Assembly: GCF_040054535.1 (NCBI RefSeq)
Contig: NC_090783.1
Coordinates: 6,106,501-6,170,500 of the forward strand
Reading direction: 5' to 3'
From: Antennarius striatus
Lineage: Eukaryota; Chordata; Actinopteri; Lophiiformes; Antennariidae
DNA: 64,000 nucleotides
Positions within the stretch are counted from its first letter, which is position 1. The number at the start of each line of letters is the position of its first letter. Both the position numbers and the translations under genes were made by a program. Shown one piece after another: positions 1-20,850 of this stretch. The notes under the pieces were generated by a model. That model was not told the origin of the DNA and did no database searches. It saw nothing but the letters and a program-made list of their open reading frames with translations.

Positions 1-8611
<8,611 letters not shown>

Positions 8612-8678
8612 AGTCATAATTACATAATTTGTAAAGGACTTTAGGAAATTATGAAAAAAAGTTGCTGTAATTATGACT
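8612..8678. repeat. perfect 13-bp inverted repeat (hairpin)
   Basis: AGTCATAATTACA at 8,612-8,624 is the exact reverse complement of TGTAATTATGACT at 8,666-8,678. The 41-base spacer itself contains a weaker internal pair (ATAATTT and AAATTAT). It could be a small MITE remnant, an RNA hairpin or a paired homeodomain-type site. I did not find another copy in this window. Confidence 0.6.
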
Positions 8679-10872
8679 CTCCCTTCGTGCTACTTACTCT
8701 GCACCCTCGCAGTGCTGCATGCGATGCACACTATATTCCACACGCTGTCCATATTTAGATGAGTTGTGCATATAAACAAGTGAGCGAGTGAAAAGTCCTC
8801 CTTGGTCTATTTAAACCCTCCCCCGCAGGCAACAGTATTTACAAGGAAACGGTTATCATTTAGTCTCTGTTTCGGATCAAAATGTCAAGCTCCACAGAGA
8901 TTCTGAACAGAGCTGTTAGGGCCAAGAGCGCAGTTTTAGAGCCCCAGGATCTGAGAGAAAAAGATGATTTGCAAATGCCCAAATATGTCTAATTGACCTG
9001 AAATATAGCCTGTGTGCAGGAACTGTTTCAAATCAATGTGAAAAGCAAAAAAAAAGTGTATCCTTAAAGGAAAATTTCTGAAGATCACATCATCCATCAT
9101 TGCGGCGTTATCAAGTATGTGAGGATTGTGAAAACAATCAAGAAGTCATGAAAGATCATGTGAGCTAAAATCACAGCAGTTGCAGCACATTAAGAGAGTG
9201 CAGAACCAACGTATTTCACCTAGCAGAACAATAAAATAGAAGTATACTGAATGCAACAGTTTGATGATATGAATATGCTGTGAAGTGAAAGCCGGGAGGG
9301 GATTCACACATGAAGTATTCCCACTGTATTTATGTATTGTGTGTGTTTAGTTGGGTGAATCAATAAACAGCATTCTCAGCCTTGATTGGATTCACCATTA
9401 GCTCTTCAAGCGACTCCCCGACAGATTCAGCACAGACAACCGACCCCATTGGCTTTTCTTCACGTCAACTGAAGCTCCACGCCATGGCGCCCAGGTGTCT
9501 TGCAGGTAACGGCGAGGAGTTTAAGGAAGTTCCTCCCAAGTGGCAGGTCGGCCGTGACAGCTCTGAGATGCTCTTTGACCTGAGAGGAAGGGAAAACAAC
9601 ATCAATGGTAATTCCCCTTCAAACACATTAACTGGGATGAACTGGGTCCCACTGAGCCCTTCTGAGTGGACTCGCATTGATCGCAGAAATCCATGAATAA
9701 ATTTAGCACTAATTGATTTTTTTTCCTCCTCAGAAAATAAATCTCTAATTCTGAGCTGAATGAATTGAGCCGACTGTGCAGCCACCGTCCGTTTCTTTTT
9801 AATCTGCAGGAAATACATTTTGAGAACTATTTCAGCGACCTGCAGACATATTCATAATAAATCGTCTGATCCAGGATGCCTGCTTTTGCCCGGTGTGGTC
9901 ATAAAGTGTTATGTATTGTGACTTGTTGAGAGCGAAGTTGTTCAAAAAAACAAATGGAATTTCTTTCTTAGAATTGCAGAAGCAACAAGCCCAGAATTAT
10001 CACATTAGAATTGGTTTCTCTGGATCTTAGCCACCATTTAATTGCTTTCAGTGGGGATTGAAACAATAGTTTGAGGGGAAATGGTGTCACATATGCATTT
10101 TCATGCACCCTCTATCCCTTCACCCAGACAGTTGGAAGAGTTGATACCATCAATATCAGAAGAAAGCAGCTGCGAGATTCAAAGAATTAGGAATACATTT
10201 TTATACCGTTGTTAAAAAAGTGGAAAAAGATGTTGAAAAAGTGTTTTCATGAAAGCAAACTGCCAAAGCAGTTTTATTCAGATTGACCGAAGTAACACGG
10301 TTCAAGATAAGTGAGAATTTCTGAATATCTACAAAGCCTGCAAACATTTCCTAACTGTTTTTGACCAAAAAAGAAAAAAAAACAAAAACAAAATATCTCA
10401 ATCAAAAGGATTTTTCGACAGTTGTGGTGTTACTGTGACTGAATCAAGAAAATCAAGAATGGTGGTGTAATATTTTTTCCTGTCTGAACTCTAATTCATT
10501 TAATTCTCTCAAGGACTGTTGTGATTTTTCATTAGAAACAATGTGGGGTGTGTCCTTCACAAATTATTATTAAGCCTTACTTTGCTGCAGCACTAATCTT
10601 ATTCAGTATATATTTTCTGTATTGCTTCAATCACTTCACAGTAAAATGCCACCGCTGTGGATACATGCTTTAATTTGGAAATGCTAAATAGTGAATGAAT
10701 AGGAATGTTAGTTCTGTAATAACATAAAATAATGATTAAATAGACCCATTTTTGTATATGTGCTGCAGATTTTATTGTATATTTCAAGTTGTCAATTGAA
10801 ATAGTCAGTGTGCTTATTCTTTGTAATGATTGAGGAACCTTGAGTTAGGAAGTGGTGCAGTCAGGTATCATA
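8679..10872. other. intergenic, no gene recognised
   Basis: AT-rich sequence with opposing open frames at 9,382-9,696 (+) and 9,465-9,818 (-). Neither shows a known domain or clear splice borders, so I do not call an exon. The 9,380-9,700 block is richer in GC than its surroundings and could be a conserved element. Confidence 0.45.
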
Positions 10873-10886
10873 CTGCCACCTACTGG
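10873..10886 (-). promoter_or_regulatory. candidate CTCF core motif
   Basis: On the minus strand the sequence reads CCAGTAGGTGGCAG. It matches every position of the commonly used CTCF core consensus CCASYAGRKGGCRS. A 14-base match is only suggestive: occupancy depends on flanking zinc-finger contacts and chromatin. It lies in the gene-poor part of the window, where a domain boundary would be plausible. Confidence 0.4.
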
Positions 10887-11099
10887 TGGAGATGTTTCTG
10901 CAAGACGTGCAGCCTGTCAGACGGAACTCAAATGAGTTCTTCCTGATTTAAAAAAAAAAAAAAAAAGCAGTAATTTTAGAGAGAGTAACACCTACGTCAA
11001 TGGCATGTGTGGAAATTTGATATAACGTTGAGTTTTACTTCAAATGTTTGGTAATATCCGCAGACATCTGCATTTACTTGGAGAGGAAATGTCCCTCGG

Positions 11100-11480
11100 G
11101 TTCCCTGAATAAACATCGTGGCCCGGGCCCTTTTAAAGCACATGTAGCTGAAGATGTGGTTATGGTCTATCAAGATTCCCTTCGCTGACAAATCTCAATT
11201 GCTCATTCGTGCAAAGAAAAAAGCGTTCCTGAAATGCTCCCTTTGTTTGATGGATGACTTGTACATATAATGGCTGGGCATTACCTCTGCAAATAAACCA
11301 GACTTGACATTGCCCTGCATTGGAACATCTGGGACGCCCCAGAGACACGATCAAAGGCCCTGTGCGTCCTTGGTCTCTATCTGTGCCAAACACGCACAGC
11401 AAGCTGAAGAACGACTATCCAGCACATTCCAGCCATCATCATTTGCATTAGCTGTGTTTGTTAGTCATCAGCTTTTTATG
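11100..11480. promoter_or_regulatory. candidate conserved regulatory element with octamer site
   Basis: A non-coding block with more even base composition than its flanks. It includes a perfect POU octamer ATTTGCAT at 11,441-11,448 followed by a TTAGCTG-type sequence. No reading frame is convincing. Calling it an enhancer is inference from composition and motifs only; a cross-species alignment would decide. Confidence 0.25.
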
Positions 11481-12180
11481 CTTAATTTGTAACAGTCATA
11501 TTCCTCCGTGTTTCCGTCATGATAACAGCAGGGCTGAGTATGGTGCAGCTAGACAGCACACTAAATCAATTTATGAAGCTGTTATTCCAGAATAAAATTA
11601 TACCTTCAGCTAAGTGGAAACATGAATGTGAGGTTGAAAACTGAGGGCTAAACCGACTGATCTTTTAACTCTTTTACAACTCACAAGTCAGAGCGAACAG
11701 CGCATCAGCTCCACTCTCATCTGCGCTGTGCTGTGGGAGCATCGCTGCAACATAATTCACATTACAGAGGATTTGTTTGGGAGATGCCAGCCAACTGCAT
11801 AACCTTAATTAGTCAAGCTGTAGTCATTCAAGTGATTACAATGCATTGCACAGTAGTGAAGAGAAGCATCTGTCACTTCAATCAAATGATTTCTCAATCT
11901 TTCCTCTCAGTGGAGGAAATTTATCATGTTCCAGTCTGTGTGTTGTACTTCCTGATGATGCTTTTGTCACACACAAAAAAAATAAAATTTGGCCTTAAAC
12001 AATTATTGCCAGAACAAATTAGTTTGTAAATAATTTTATTTTCACATTGAATTTAATTTAGTTTCCATGATTTTAGAATGCAGTGAAAAAGTGGCAGTTC
12101 TTGTCCCAAATCCTCTTAAAACAAAAGATTTTTAAGAAAAAAATATAATTACCGCAACATAAAACCGATAAAAGCATCAA
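11481..12180. other. intergenic, AT-rich, nothing recognised
   Basis: AT-rich non-coding sequence with no splice-bounded frame and no repeat that I recognise. Confidence 0.45.
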
Positions 12181-12257
12181 ATCATCACAATTACAAAATG
12201 TCATTGTGATGACGTTTTGTAATTGTAATCAAATCATCACAATTACAAAACGTCATT
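12181..12257. repeat. alternating direct and inverted 18-25 bp repeats
   Basis: Three versions of one motif follow each other in forward, reverse and forward orientation. The first is at 12,181-12,205, the inverted copy ATGACGTTTTGTAATTGT is at 12,210-12,227, and the third is at 12,233-12,257. Copies one and three differ by one base (ATG/ACG) over the core. The result is a strong potential cruciform that also repeats a CRE-like ACGTCA half-site. The origin is unknown. Confidence 0.7.
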
Positions 12258-15200
12258 GCGAAAATATAAAAAAAAATGTTCACTTGTTAAATTACGAATT
12301 CTCTTCAAAATGTTTATGCTAATTAACTATACTTAAAATCATTAACTCAGGGATAAAATGTGTTAATTCAACAGGCCTGCATAAGGAATGAAAACAAAAA
12401 AAATGATACTACTGAATATGTAACAACAAATGTGAAGCACAAGCATAAGATATAGAAACAGCAATAAGATTAAAATAGAGCACTGGTCTCACAGCCTGAT
12501 GTGAAAGGTTCACTCAAAATACAAAAAAGGTACATTTGGAGCATTATGTTAATTCTATAGAGGCCAAACGGACCAAATGAGGTTAATCTGGGATCACTTT
12601 TTTCACAGGTTCTTGAGTTTCATTATGTTTGCCATTTCTAAATCTCCCTAAGGCTATGCATCTGCTGTTCTCCAACGTGCACAACAGGATGTCATTTTTG
12701 TGAACCAGCCCTGTTGGAAAGGAGGGAAAATGACGCAATCGTCAGAAAAGTGGTTTTGGTCGTGAATCGAGGGCCTTACACGAGGGCCAGGTTGCAGCGA
12801 TCGCCCGCACCTCGGCAGATGTGCCTCGGTGTCACTCCACATCCGTAACCGAATGAATCATCCAGCAGATGTTCAACGTCAAGGCCAGGCTGTCACGCCA
12901 GCCAAGCACACAAACACACATGCACACACAGATCTGCATACACATTGGACAATTTATTACAACATCGGGAAAGAGCGGCTCCACAAGAGCTCAGACCAAG
13001 GCGCTGATGTTCACCTTGATGTGACTTTCTCCAAAAAAAAACAAAAAACTGATTTGGCTGAAACAAAAGAGAAATGTTTGCAGGCCAGGAGGGGAAAAAG
13101 TAGAATCTATAATCAACATGCACAACACACAAGCAAGTGCTCTGCTCCAACATGCTGAGTCTCACAAAGTGTTTCCGTAGCAGACGGTGTTTCAGACTTT
13201 CCTTTAGATGTCAGGATCCTCTGAGAGTGACACGTCGATACTGAATGACAAATAAACAAAAAAAATGAAAGATATCTTTAGTAGCTTCAAAATAAAAGAA
13301 ATGATAATATTTCAATAGCCATTTCCACCAAAAGCCAATGTAGCTTTTTACTACAGATGTATTTTTTTATCACCTCTTTGTTTCAGGGGTTTTTTAAAAG
13401 CTGTTTCTGGGCGGGGGATGACGAAATGCAACACGACTACAATAAACAAAACAGATGTGAAAGCTTTTTATTGCCACACTACCATACTGAAAACACTACA
13501 TTTCCACATGTGAGACTTTACTTTACTTTGCTGACAGGAGGAAAATCATGATTGAGAAGAAAGGAAGGAATTTCATTGCATTTGCATTTTTATTTTTTCT
13601 TGGTCCAGAGGAGGTCCTGAACAATTAAGCTGAGCCGACACTCAAGGACTTGAACTTTTTTTTAAAATGTATTTAAAGTGTGCCATGGTACCACTGTGTT
13701 GAGGGGGAAAAAAGAGCAATTGAAGGTAAGGAGTTTCTTTAAAAAAAAAAAAAACACACAAAAAAAAACAGAGTTGCTGGATCTTTGAGAACGTTCTTGA
13801 GGGCCTTTTTGCCTCTTTTGGAGAAACCCAGGCAGATAAAAGGAAACACTCGGGTGGATTAAAGTGTTCAGAATGTATCAGCATCAAACCACTGGAGTTT
13901 TTGCCCTCTACATTTTTCAAACACAGTCAATAGATCTAAATATTTTACTGTGCCCTGGCCAATTTATTGTTTGATGTTTAAAAACTTGTGTGGAATGAAA
14001 GAAAATTCATTAAAGAAGACGATCCCTGAACGAGGCCCTGCGATCAGCTTTGAAAGTCTAGTTTAACTGGGATATTGATCATTCTCTTTCTTCTGTGACA
14101 AAGGCCACCAGGGATGCTGGAGGTGTCGGTGGATGAAGGCATGCTGCCAATAATGCCAGACATGTGTGTGAGTGTATGCACTGTAGGTGAGGCTGGGAAT
14201 TGCACTACTGACACTGAAAAATCCAATAACTCAAATACGACCAAACAAACATCACATTCTTGATTTCATGCCGGTCAAAAAATGGAAAAAAAGGAAAAAA
14301 AAGATTCCATGTTCGCTCTGGTTTAGATGATGCAACATGCATGTGGGGGTTTTGTATTTTGAAAAGCGTGACAGATTATCGTTGCAGCTTTGCATGGACA
14401 TTGGAAGTAGTGATGTAAAGTCACCTGTGTGTCTGCTTCATCACAATTCCAGATTTTAATTTGAAAATGTCCCCTCCTTGTGAGTGGAGTTTATCTATTC
14501 CTGAATAAAGGTTGTTCTGTTTTAAGAAAAAAACTGACTTCAATCTGCAAACGGTAGCAATCACAGAAGCCACTTACTGGCTTGGGTTTTATTTCAGTGG
14601 ATTTTCCACTTTAGCTGCACAATGCCTGAGGGTAAACTTTAAAACATTCAAGTCCTTCTTCAGGTGTAGCTACACCCTTCATTGGGTTGCAAAATTCTCT
14701 CTACACCGTACCATAAACTGTCTGATGGACAAGCTTGAAACACAAAAGGAAGTTCCCGACACAGGAGGAAACACTATCATGGATTTTTCTGAATTATTTG
14801 AGTATAAAGTGAAAAATAATCTACTTTAGATTTTCAAGTTTAGATGACCACCAAAGATAATTCTATTTCTGTGCCTATTTCTATATTTCAGGCGAATTCC
14901 TTGAAATCATGAGATAGAAAAACCACTGCAAAATTAATGAGCACGAATCTGTGGAATATGCATGAGTTCTTCCCTGATCAGTGACACAAACATGACTTGA
15001 TGAAATGGAAATAAGACAAAGTTACAAGTTTGGAGAGAATTTTAATAGGCGTCTGTTTTTATTTTAGATTACATCATCTGCCTTTGGAAATCCTACCATC
15101 ATGTTATCAGGCCAAAAAAATTTAAAACAATGTAGAAAATACATTTTTAATGCATTCAAATTAATGAGTTTATTCCAGACTACAAGTTACAGTGTAAATA

Positions 15201-15672
15201 CAACAGAACTGCAGTATTGACATAAAGTCCTCATGAAACTTAATACCTGCACTTCAAAACATTCTTGGTTCTCAATGCAGAAATCTGTTTCTCTTGTCGT
15301 TTTTAAAGAAAAATGAATGAACGGTTGTGATCACCTGACTTGTTTTTCCAGTTGTCTATATTTTTTTTCCGGGTACTTTCTCGCTCCATGTGGCCGTGAC
15401 CAAAACTACTGTGTGTTTTGATGTGACAACAGCAGAAATAAGTCTCATCAAATCATCAGAGGTGAACTGGATCAAATGTCTGGTCGACACTTAATGGATA
15501 AATTCTCCTGTCTGTATCTATCAAAATCCTCGTTCCACTACATATTAATCTTCTTCTGTCTCTATCTGGTCCTCTGCCTCCTCAACCACTAAGGAACCAG
15601 CATCCTGCAGCTGAATGAAAGATGGAATAACTATGGAGTAAATAAATCAAGTGAGTAGACACATCTTCATGC
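12258..15672. other. intergenic, no gene recognised
   Basis: Mostly AT-rich sequence with poly-A near 13,740-13,755 and scattered homopolymers. The frame at 14,512-14,829 (+, 105 aa) has no recognisable domain and I leave it uncalled. The right end may be the 3' flank of the candidate minus-strand gene whose possible poly(A) signal lies at 15,673-15,678. Confidence 0.4.
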
Positions 15673-15678
15673 TTTATT
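15673..15678 (-). terminator. candidate poly(A) signal AATAAA
   Basis: TTTATT on the plus strand reads AATAAA on the minus strand. It lies about 230 bases downstream of the stop of the candidate terminal exon at 15,909-16,083. It is only meaningful if that exon is real. Confidence 0.3.
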
Positions 15679-15908
15679 TTTTATCATCATTTAATCTTTT
15701 ACATTTCTGGTCTTTTTTTTACTTTTTGTTCTGCTTCACTCAAAAAGTCTTTTTTAAAGAACCCCGGTCGGTCAGACACTTTGTTATTGAATTTGCTTTT
15801 TTTTCATCCTCGCTGCCGTGCTGAGAATGTCTATTTCTAGGTGTATAAGTCTCCTTTAGAAAAGACAGGCGGGACACAGCAGGAGGGGAGGTGTGATGTT
15901 CTCTCTTT

Positions 15909-16083
15909 TCATTGACTGACACGGCTGATGGGGGCCCCGTCCTGCACTTTGGCACGAGTGTAGGCCGGCATGCGGAGGTGGCGCTCACCGGGGTATGAGG
16001 AGAGGATGACATAGTTGTCCTTCATAGATATTCCATGCGTGGCTTTACCCCGAGCCGCCCTGTCAAGGTCTGCCCGTGCCCCT
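15909..16083 (-). CDS. candidate 3'-terminal coding exon of an unidentified gene
   Basis: On the minus strand a good acceptor (tctcgtctcccctcag) ends at 16,084. An open frame of 57 residues follows and stops at TGA 15,909. The peptide begins GARADLDRAARGKATHG and ends DGAPISRVSQ, with a balanced, protein-like composition unlike the low-complexity frames around it. GC content is higher than in the flanks. A canonical AATAAA on the same strand lies at 15,673-15,678, about 230 bases past the stop. The exon starts in phase 2 (one leading base), so an upstream exon must lie at higher coordinates. I could not identify one, nor place the peptide in a family. The minus orientation is the one expected for ccdc171 by synteny, but I have no sequence evidence for that identity. 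It could also be a fortuitous frame over a conserved element. Confidence 0.4.
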
Positions 16084-16367
16084 CTGAGGGGAGACGAGAC
16101 GGGGTCATGGATGATACCCGCCCCTGCGCCAGACGTGACAGCACAGCTGGACCGCTTAATGACAGAGGGGCCTGGTCCAGCACACACCTGCCCATCGTGG
16201 AATAGGGCGGGCGACCTCACAGGGGGGGCGAGAGAAAGGAGCCAACGCCACGTTTCGATGGACAGATGTTCAGGAGGGGTGACGGCAGAGACAGCTGCAC
16301 TACAGGGACCCCTCCGTTTCTCTTCTCTCTCCAGTAATTGAAAATTATGTAAAAGGTCAATTTTGTG

Positions 16368-16400
16368 ACACACACAAAAAACACACACACACACACACAC
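16368..16400. repeat. short (AC)n tract
   Basis: An imperfect CA-rich tract of roughly 30 bases. Confidence 0.8.
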
Positions 16401-17789
16401 GTGAGTTGTTCCTTTCAGCTGGTACATGACAAAAACAACACGGACTGGATGACAGCTTTTTGCCTCAATTACTGCCTATTTAACCGCGGATGTCCGTGTA
16501 ATGACAATATCTGTAAACATTCCCAGCGAATAAATCTGCATACACTAAAGACGTGTGGGGGCCATCTGGAGGACGCCAGCAGAGGTCCCTGAGAGAAACC
16601 TAATCATTGGGTACATTACACAGACACTGTTATGACATTTGGACTCCAAATGATGGAGGACTGAAGGAGGGGAGGAGGGTGTGTACAGCACTAATGTACT
16701 AAAATTCGATCAACATTTGCTGGATAGCAGGGCCTGTCGGGGATGGGGTCAGCGCCTGTCCCGAATCCCAACAGAAAACGATCCTCCAGTTTGATGAGAA
16801 GGTTCTAACCTCCTCAGAATTGCTCTCAGTTTGTGGTGTTTTTAAGCAGAACCAGCTACACAACTGTCACACAACGTCAGCGTCTCTGGAAGGCAGCAGA
16901 GGTTTCTGGACCTTGGTAGATACATTAACAATCAAAATATACAACCAGGACTTGTTGAGTAACATCAAACAGTGGAATGACTATCGCGCACCAGAACCGT
17001 AACGGTGTGTTACAGTTGTTTTCTCCAGATCCGGGTAAATGTAAGTTTAATGTGAATTGATGAGGTTACGAAAGGTTTGAATGTTTGAACTGCAGCATTT
17101 AAAGACATTGTGTCACTAATGACGGATTGACCTATGTAAATGTCCTCACACATTTATTTCAGGAACATAAAAGTTTGAAAAAAGCTGTTACTCTTAATGA
17201 GGAACATCTTAGGGCTCCCCGCAACATGTGGTTTGGAAGGAGCGCTTTAAAATTCTAACAAAAACAAGTGCTGTGACTCCAGTACCAGCACAAACAGGAA
17301 GGAAACTATATATTCCATAAACTCCCCCCAAATGAGAATGTTATCAATTACGTTTGTGTCTGCAGGAAAAACAAAATGGAGCTCGTCAAGATGCGTGTTT
17401 CTGGTTTGACCGACCGTGGTTCCTTTGCCAATAACAATGTTACCGCAATCACGATCCAAACCACACACTCTTGGCACGACGCGCTGTCACAAATTATGTT
17501 TTGATTCTGACCAAATGTAACAGCTTCCTGTCTGGTGCTGGTTTCTCTCGCTGTCTGTTGCGTCGCCTCCAACCAACAGCAAACCAAGGGCTGCATTTTC
17601 ACAGAGGAAATTAAGTGACAAATCAAAATTAATGGAAGACAAACTTTGACTATAAACGAACCGACACACACTGCACTCATTAAACCCACTGAAATGCTTC
17701 AGGCATTGCTCTTCAATCATTGACTCTAACTCAAATTGCCCCTCATGTCTACAAAAACTTTGAATCTTGTCCTTAAATGACTGATCATC

Positions 17790-17793
<4 letters not shown>
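16401..17793. other. intergenic, no gene recognised
   Basis: No clear exon. If the candidate gene ending at 15,909 is real, its upstream exons would be on the minus strand from here rightward. I see no frame here bordered by convincing minus-strand splice sites with protein-like composition. Confidence 0.4.

Positions 17794-17883
<90 letters not shown>
17794..17883. repeat. (AT)n microsatellite, about 45 units
   Basis: An uninterrupted alternating AT run of about 90 bases, able to form a cruciform. The Ile-Tyr frames across it are artefacts. Confidence 0.98.
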
Positions 17884-17886
<3 letters not shown>

Positions 17887-18329
17887 AGAAGAATTGTGAT
17901 TTTCGTATGCCCCTCGTATGCAAGTGTAACTTTGAAACCACATGTGTGTAATGCACCAGAATGCACATTTCAAAGGCAAGACAGCTCCTGGGCTTGCTGA
18001 ACTTTTTCCTTGTTATCAGGAGCTGAGAGTGAAATGGAGAGAATTGATCTTTTGTCTACTGGAAGTGCACTCCCTTGGGCCGGGCCGCTTGCTTGCTCAC
18101 TTGCTTGGCTGCGATGCAGAGGGATCTCTTTCTCATCGTACCCCCCAACCACAGTCTTTCTCTTTCTCTCTCTGCCTCTTCTCCAGCTGACACTTGTCCT
18201 GCCGTTACTGGGAAAGATGTGCACTGAGCTGCTGACACCGGGATTGATCTCACCCCTTTTCCTCATAAACTCCATGTCAAGCTCCTGGAGACTATAAGGC
18301 AGAGGGATGGGGATAAAAAGTCGAGGGGG

Positions 18330-18372
18330 CGACCGGAGAGGGAGAGGGAGAGGGAGAGGAGGAGGAAGAATA
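18330..18372. repeat. polypurine GGGAGA/GGAGGA tract
   Basis: A roughly 40-base purine-only stretch made of GGGAGA and AGGAGG units. Such homopurine tracts can adopt triplex structures; no function is claimed. Confidence 0.8.
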
Positions 18373-20029
18373 TTGTCAACTCAAATCACCTCTTCAAACT
18401 AACAATGGTGGTTTGGTGCCGCAGAGAAATAAGGAACACATGGCTGACAGTTTTATTGGTGGTTGTCGAGGGAAGTTAAAGGAAGATACCAATAACTAGA
18501 CACATTTCTAATGCTTTAAGAAATATAAAAAATTAGGCCTTGCTGCCACTGTGGTCATAGAGGGTAAAATATTTTGGAGGTTGATTCACGGGTGACAGAA
18601 ATAAAAAAAATGTTGAGATGTTAACCAAACGTTAAATTGTTTAGTCCAGAATGAAGAAGACTTTAGTGTTTCTTCACAGCAACATCCTTTCAAACAAGAA
18701 ATCACAGCGTCGTCCCCGTAGCGAAGAATAAAACATAGCACATTGGTGAACTCTGTAGTCTTGCTTACATTATGTATTGTTTTTCTGAATAGACTCCAAG
18801 GAGGGAGTGTTGTTTATTGCATGAGTTGGGTGGCCTTCGTTTGCAGAAGAAAAAGCACATCGCTGCTTTGTGTTTATTTACGAGCAGCTTCCTGCTAAAC
18901 TACCTGGGCATCTCACATGTCTCTGGAACTGGAGATGAAGTTCGTGCTGGGTCGGGTCCAAAGATTATCTGCTCTTTGATTAAAAATCAACCCATGAAGA
19001 TTGAGGTCATGAATAAATTTGTAAAAAGTGCAAAAAAGGAATTTGCACAATTTAGGAAACTTTTGACTGGTTTGGATCAGTTTATCGCAACTGTATGACT
19101 TTATGATTGCATTGCAGTATTATATCTTACATTGATTCTGTAAAACATGTGTGTTTTTATTGGGATGACCTTGAAAATAGAGATTCCTCCCAGTCAACCT
19201 TTCCTGCTTTATTTTAGGGTAAGACAAGACTTGACATGTCATAATTTACACCACAACACGGCAGACTGAGAGTTTTACATTTAACATTTCTATTCCTATG
19301 ATTGAGTTTGACTTTCCCCAAAGTTTTACTTTAGCAAGACATCATTACTTTCATTAAAATACAACAATTACAACACTCTATTTTCTGAATATCACACATC
19401 AGACCTGAAAGAGAAAACACAGACCACCTGAAAGAAAAAAAACACCACAACCCCTTTGGCAGATTAGAGTAACTATGACTGAACTGACCTTCTTATGTAT
19501 TTATTTCCTGCATTTCTATTTCATTTTGTTGTAATTTATCTGTGCGAGAGAATGAACAATAAAACAGTAGAGTCAAGGATCAAGACTCGAATATCTTCAT
19601 CACACGATATGTGTTCTCACACAGTAAAGGATGGAGTCTCAGTGGCTCCTGAGGACTTTGTTGTGATTGTAACTCCAGGCATCTGAGTGGATTTGACTGG
19701 GGATCTTTACAGTTATTACGGTGCGTTATTGGCATCAAGAGGAGAGCAGACCTGGGAGGAAGGGTTAAGGGTGTGTGTGCATGTGTGTGTTGGTGGTGGT
19801 GGTTATGGTGGAGGAGAAGGGTGGATGGGGGGGGGCGTTGAGCAGCAAACATTATAATTTGCAGGTTAGCCAATTTCAAGAAGCCGGATGGCCCGATACC
19901 CTTGGTAAGCATCGGAGAGCAGCGGAGACCGGAGAGGAGCAGGGCAGAGCCGTGCCGGAGGAGGATGAATCAAGTTTAATAACAAAGGGTTCTAATTGCC
20001 CCCCCCCTCACCCCTCACCCCACCACCAC
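18373..20029. other. intergenic, no gene recognised
   Basis: No recognisable exon. The frame at 18,817-19,098 (+, 93 aa) looks moderately protein-like but matches no family I know. The 19,790-20,040 part holds GGT/GTG-rich and CCA-rich simple sequence. Confidence 0.4.
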
Positions 20030-20850
20030 CACCACCACTTCAGAACTGAACTCTAATTACGATGAGAACCCAGCACACTGTCACCCAATATTAAGTTGTT
20101 GAAGACCAGAGCGAGATAATCGATAAACACTTTCGTTGTGGAGGGCGGGAGGCAAACGAGCAGAGAGGGGGGGAGAAGGGGAAAAAAAACTAGTGAGTTG
20201 CCCCTTCCATTCAGTGGGAACCGACAGCACCCAAAGCCCTCCTGGCTCATGAGAACACCGCTGGGATAGTCTAGGAATGATTGCAGAGCAATAATCCTGA
20301 GCGTTCCCCCCCCACACACTCACACACACCACACCACCCCTACACACATACACATACACACACGACACAACAACCCACCATAAGAACACGCACACACACA
20401 CATACACGTCCATGTAAGCATCCAGCACAATCTAGAGCTCCAGCTTCCCCATGGGCCGCCTGAGCACCCGTGCATCTGAGAGGAAAGGTGAACACGGTCA
20501 CCCTAATTACAGGGGCCCCAGCTCTCACACACGAACACACACTCACCAGGCATAACTAAAGACAGACCAATTAGGACGAGAGGGAGATAAGGGAAGTTTT
20601 ATTTGTATACTAATTAAGCCCCTGATGAAATTCAAAAGGGAGGTGGTGAAGGAGATTGGGGGAGGGAGCCAGTGGGTAATTGTGTGTTTGAGAAGAGGTT
20701 GCTTTAGGTGCGGTTATCTGAGAAACGCAGCCTTGAGATAGTTGCCCCCCTAATCCCACGCTGAGCCCCCAGCACTGCACTGCAAGGTCTCTCGTAATTT
20801 TATGTGGTACATATGAAATGACAGGTGCTAACAGCGAGATCATCATCAGC
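20030..20850. promoter_or_regulatory. candidate conserved non-coding cluster with homeodomain sites
   Basis: Two blocks rich in TAATTA-like sites flank a CA-rich patch (20,310-20,410). The left block (20,030-20,110) contains CTAATTACG and ATAATCGATAAAC. The right block (about 20,560-20,840) contains ACCAATTAGG, ACTAATTAAG and GGGTAATTG. No splice-bounded coding frame is present. Their composition resembles vertebrate developmental enhancers, but this is inference without an alignment. Confidence 0.3.

Noticed and set aside
9382..9818. 104- and 117-codon frames on opposite strands
   Set aside because: No domain, no matching splice sites, and both strands are open over the same block, which argues for chance.
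17487..17979. Frames with long Ile-Tyr runs on the minus strand
   Set aside because: An artefact of the (AT)n microsatellite.
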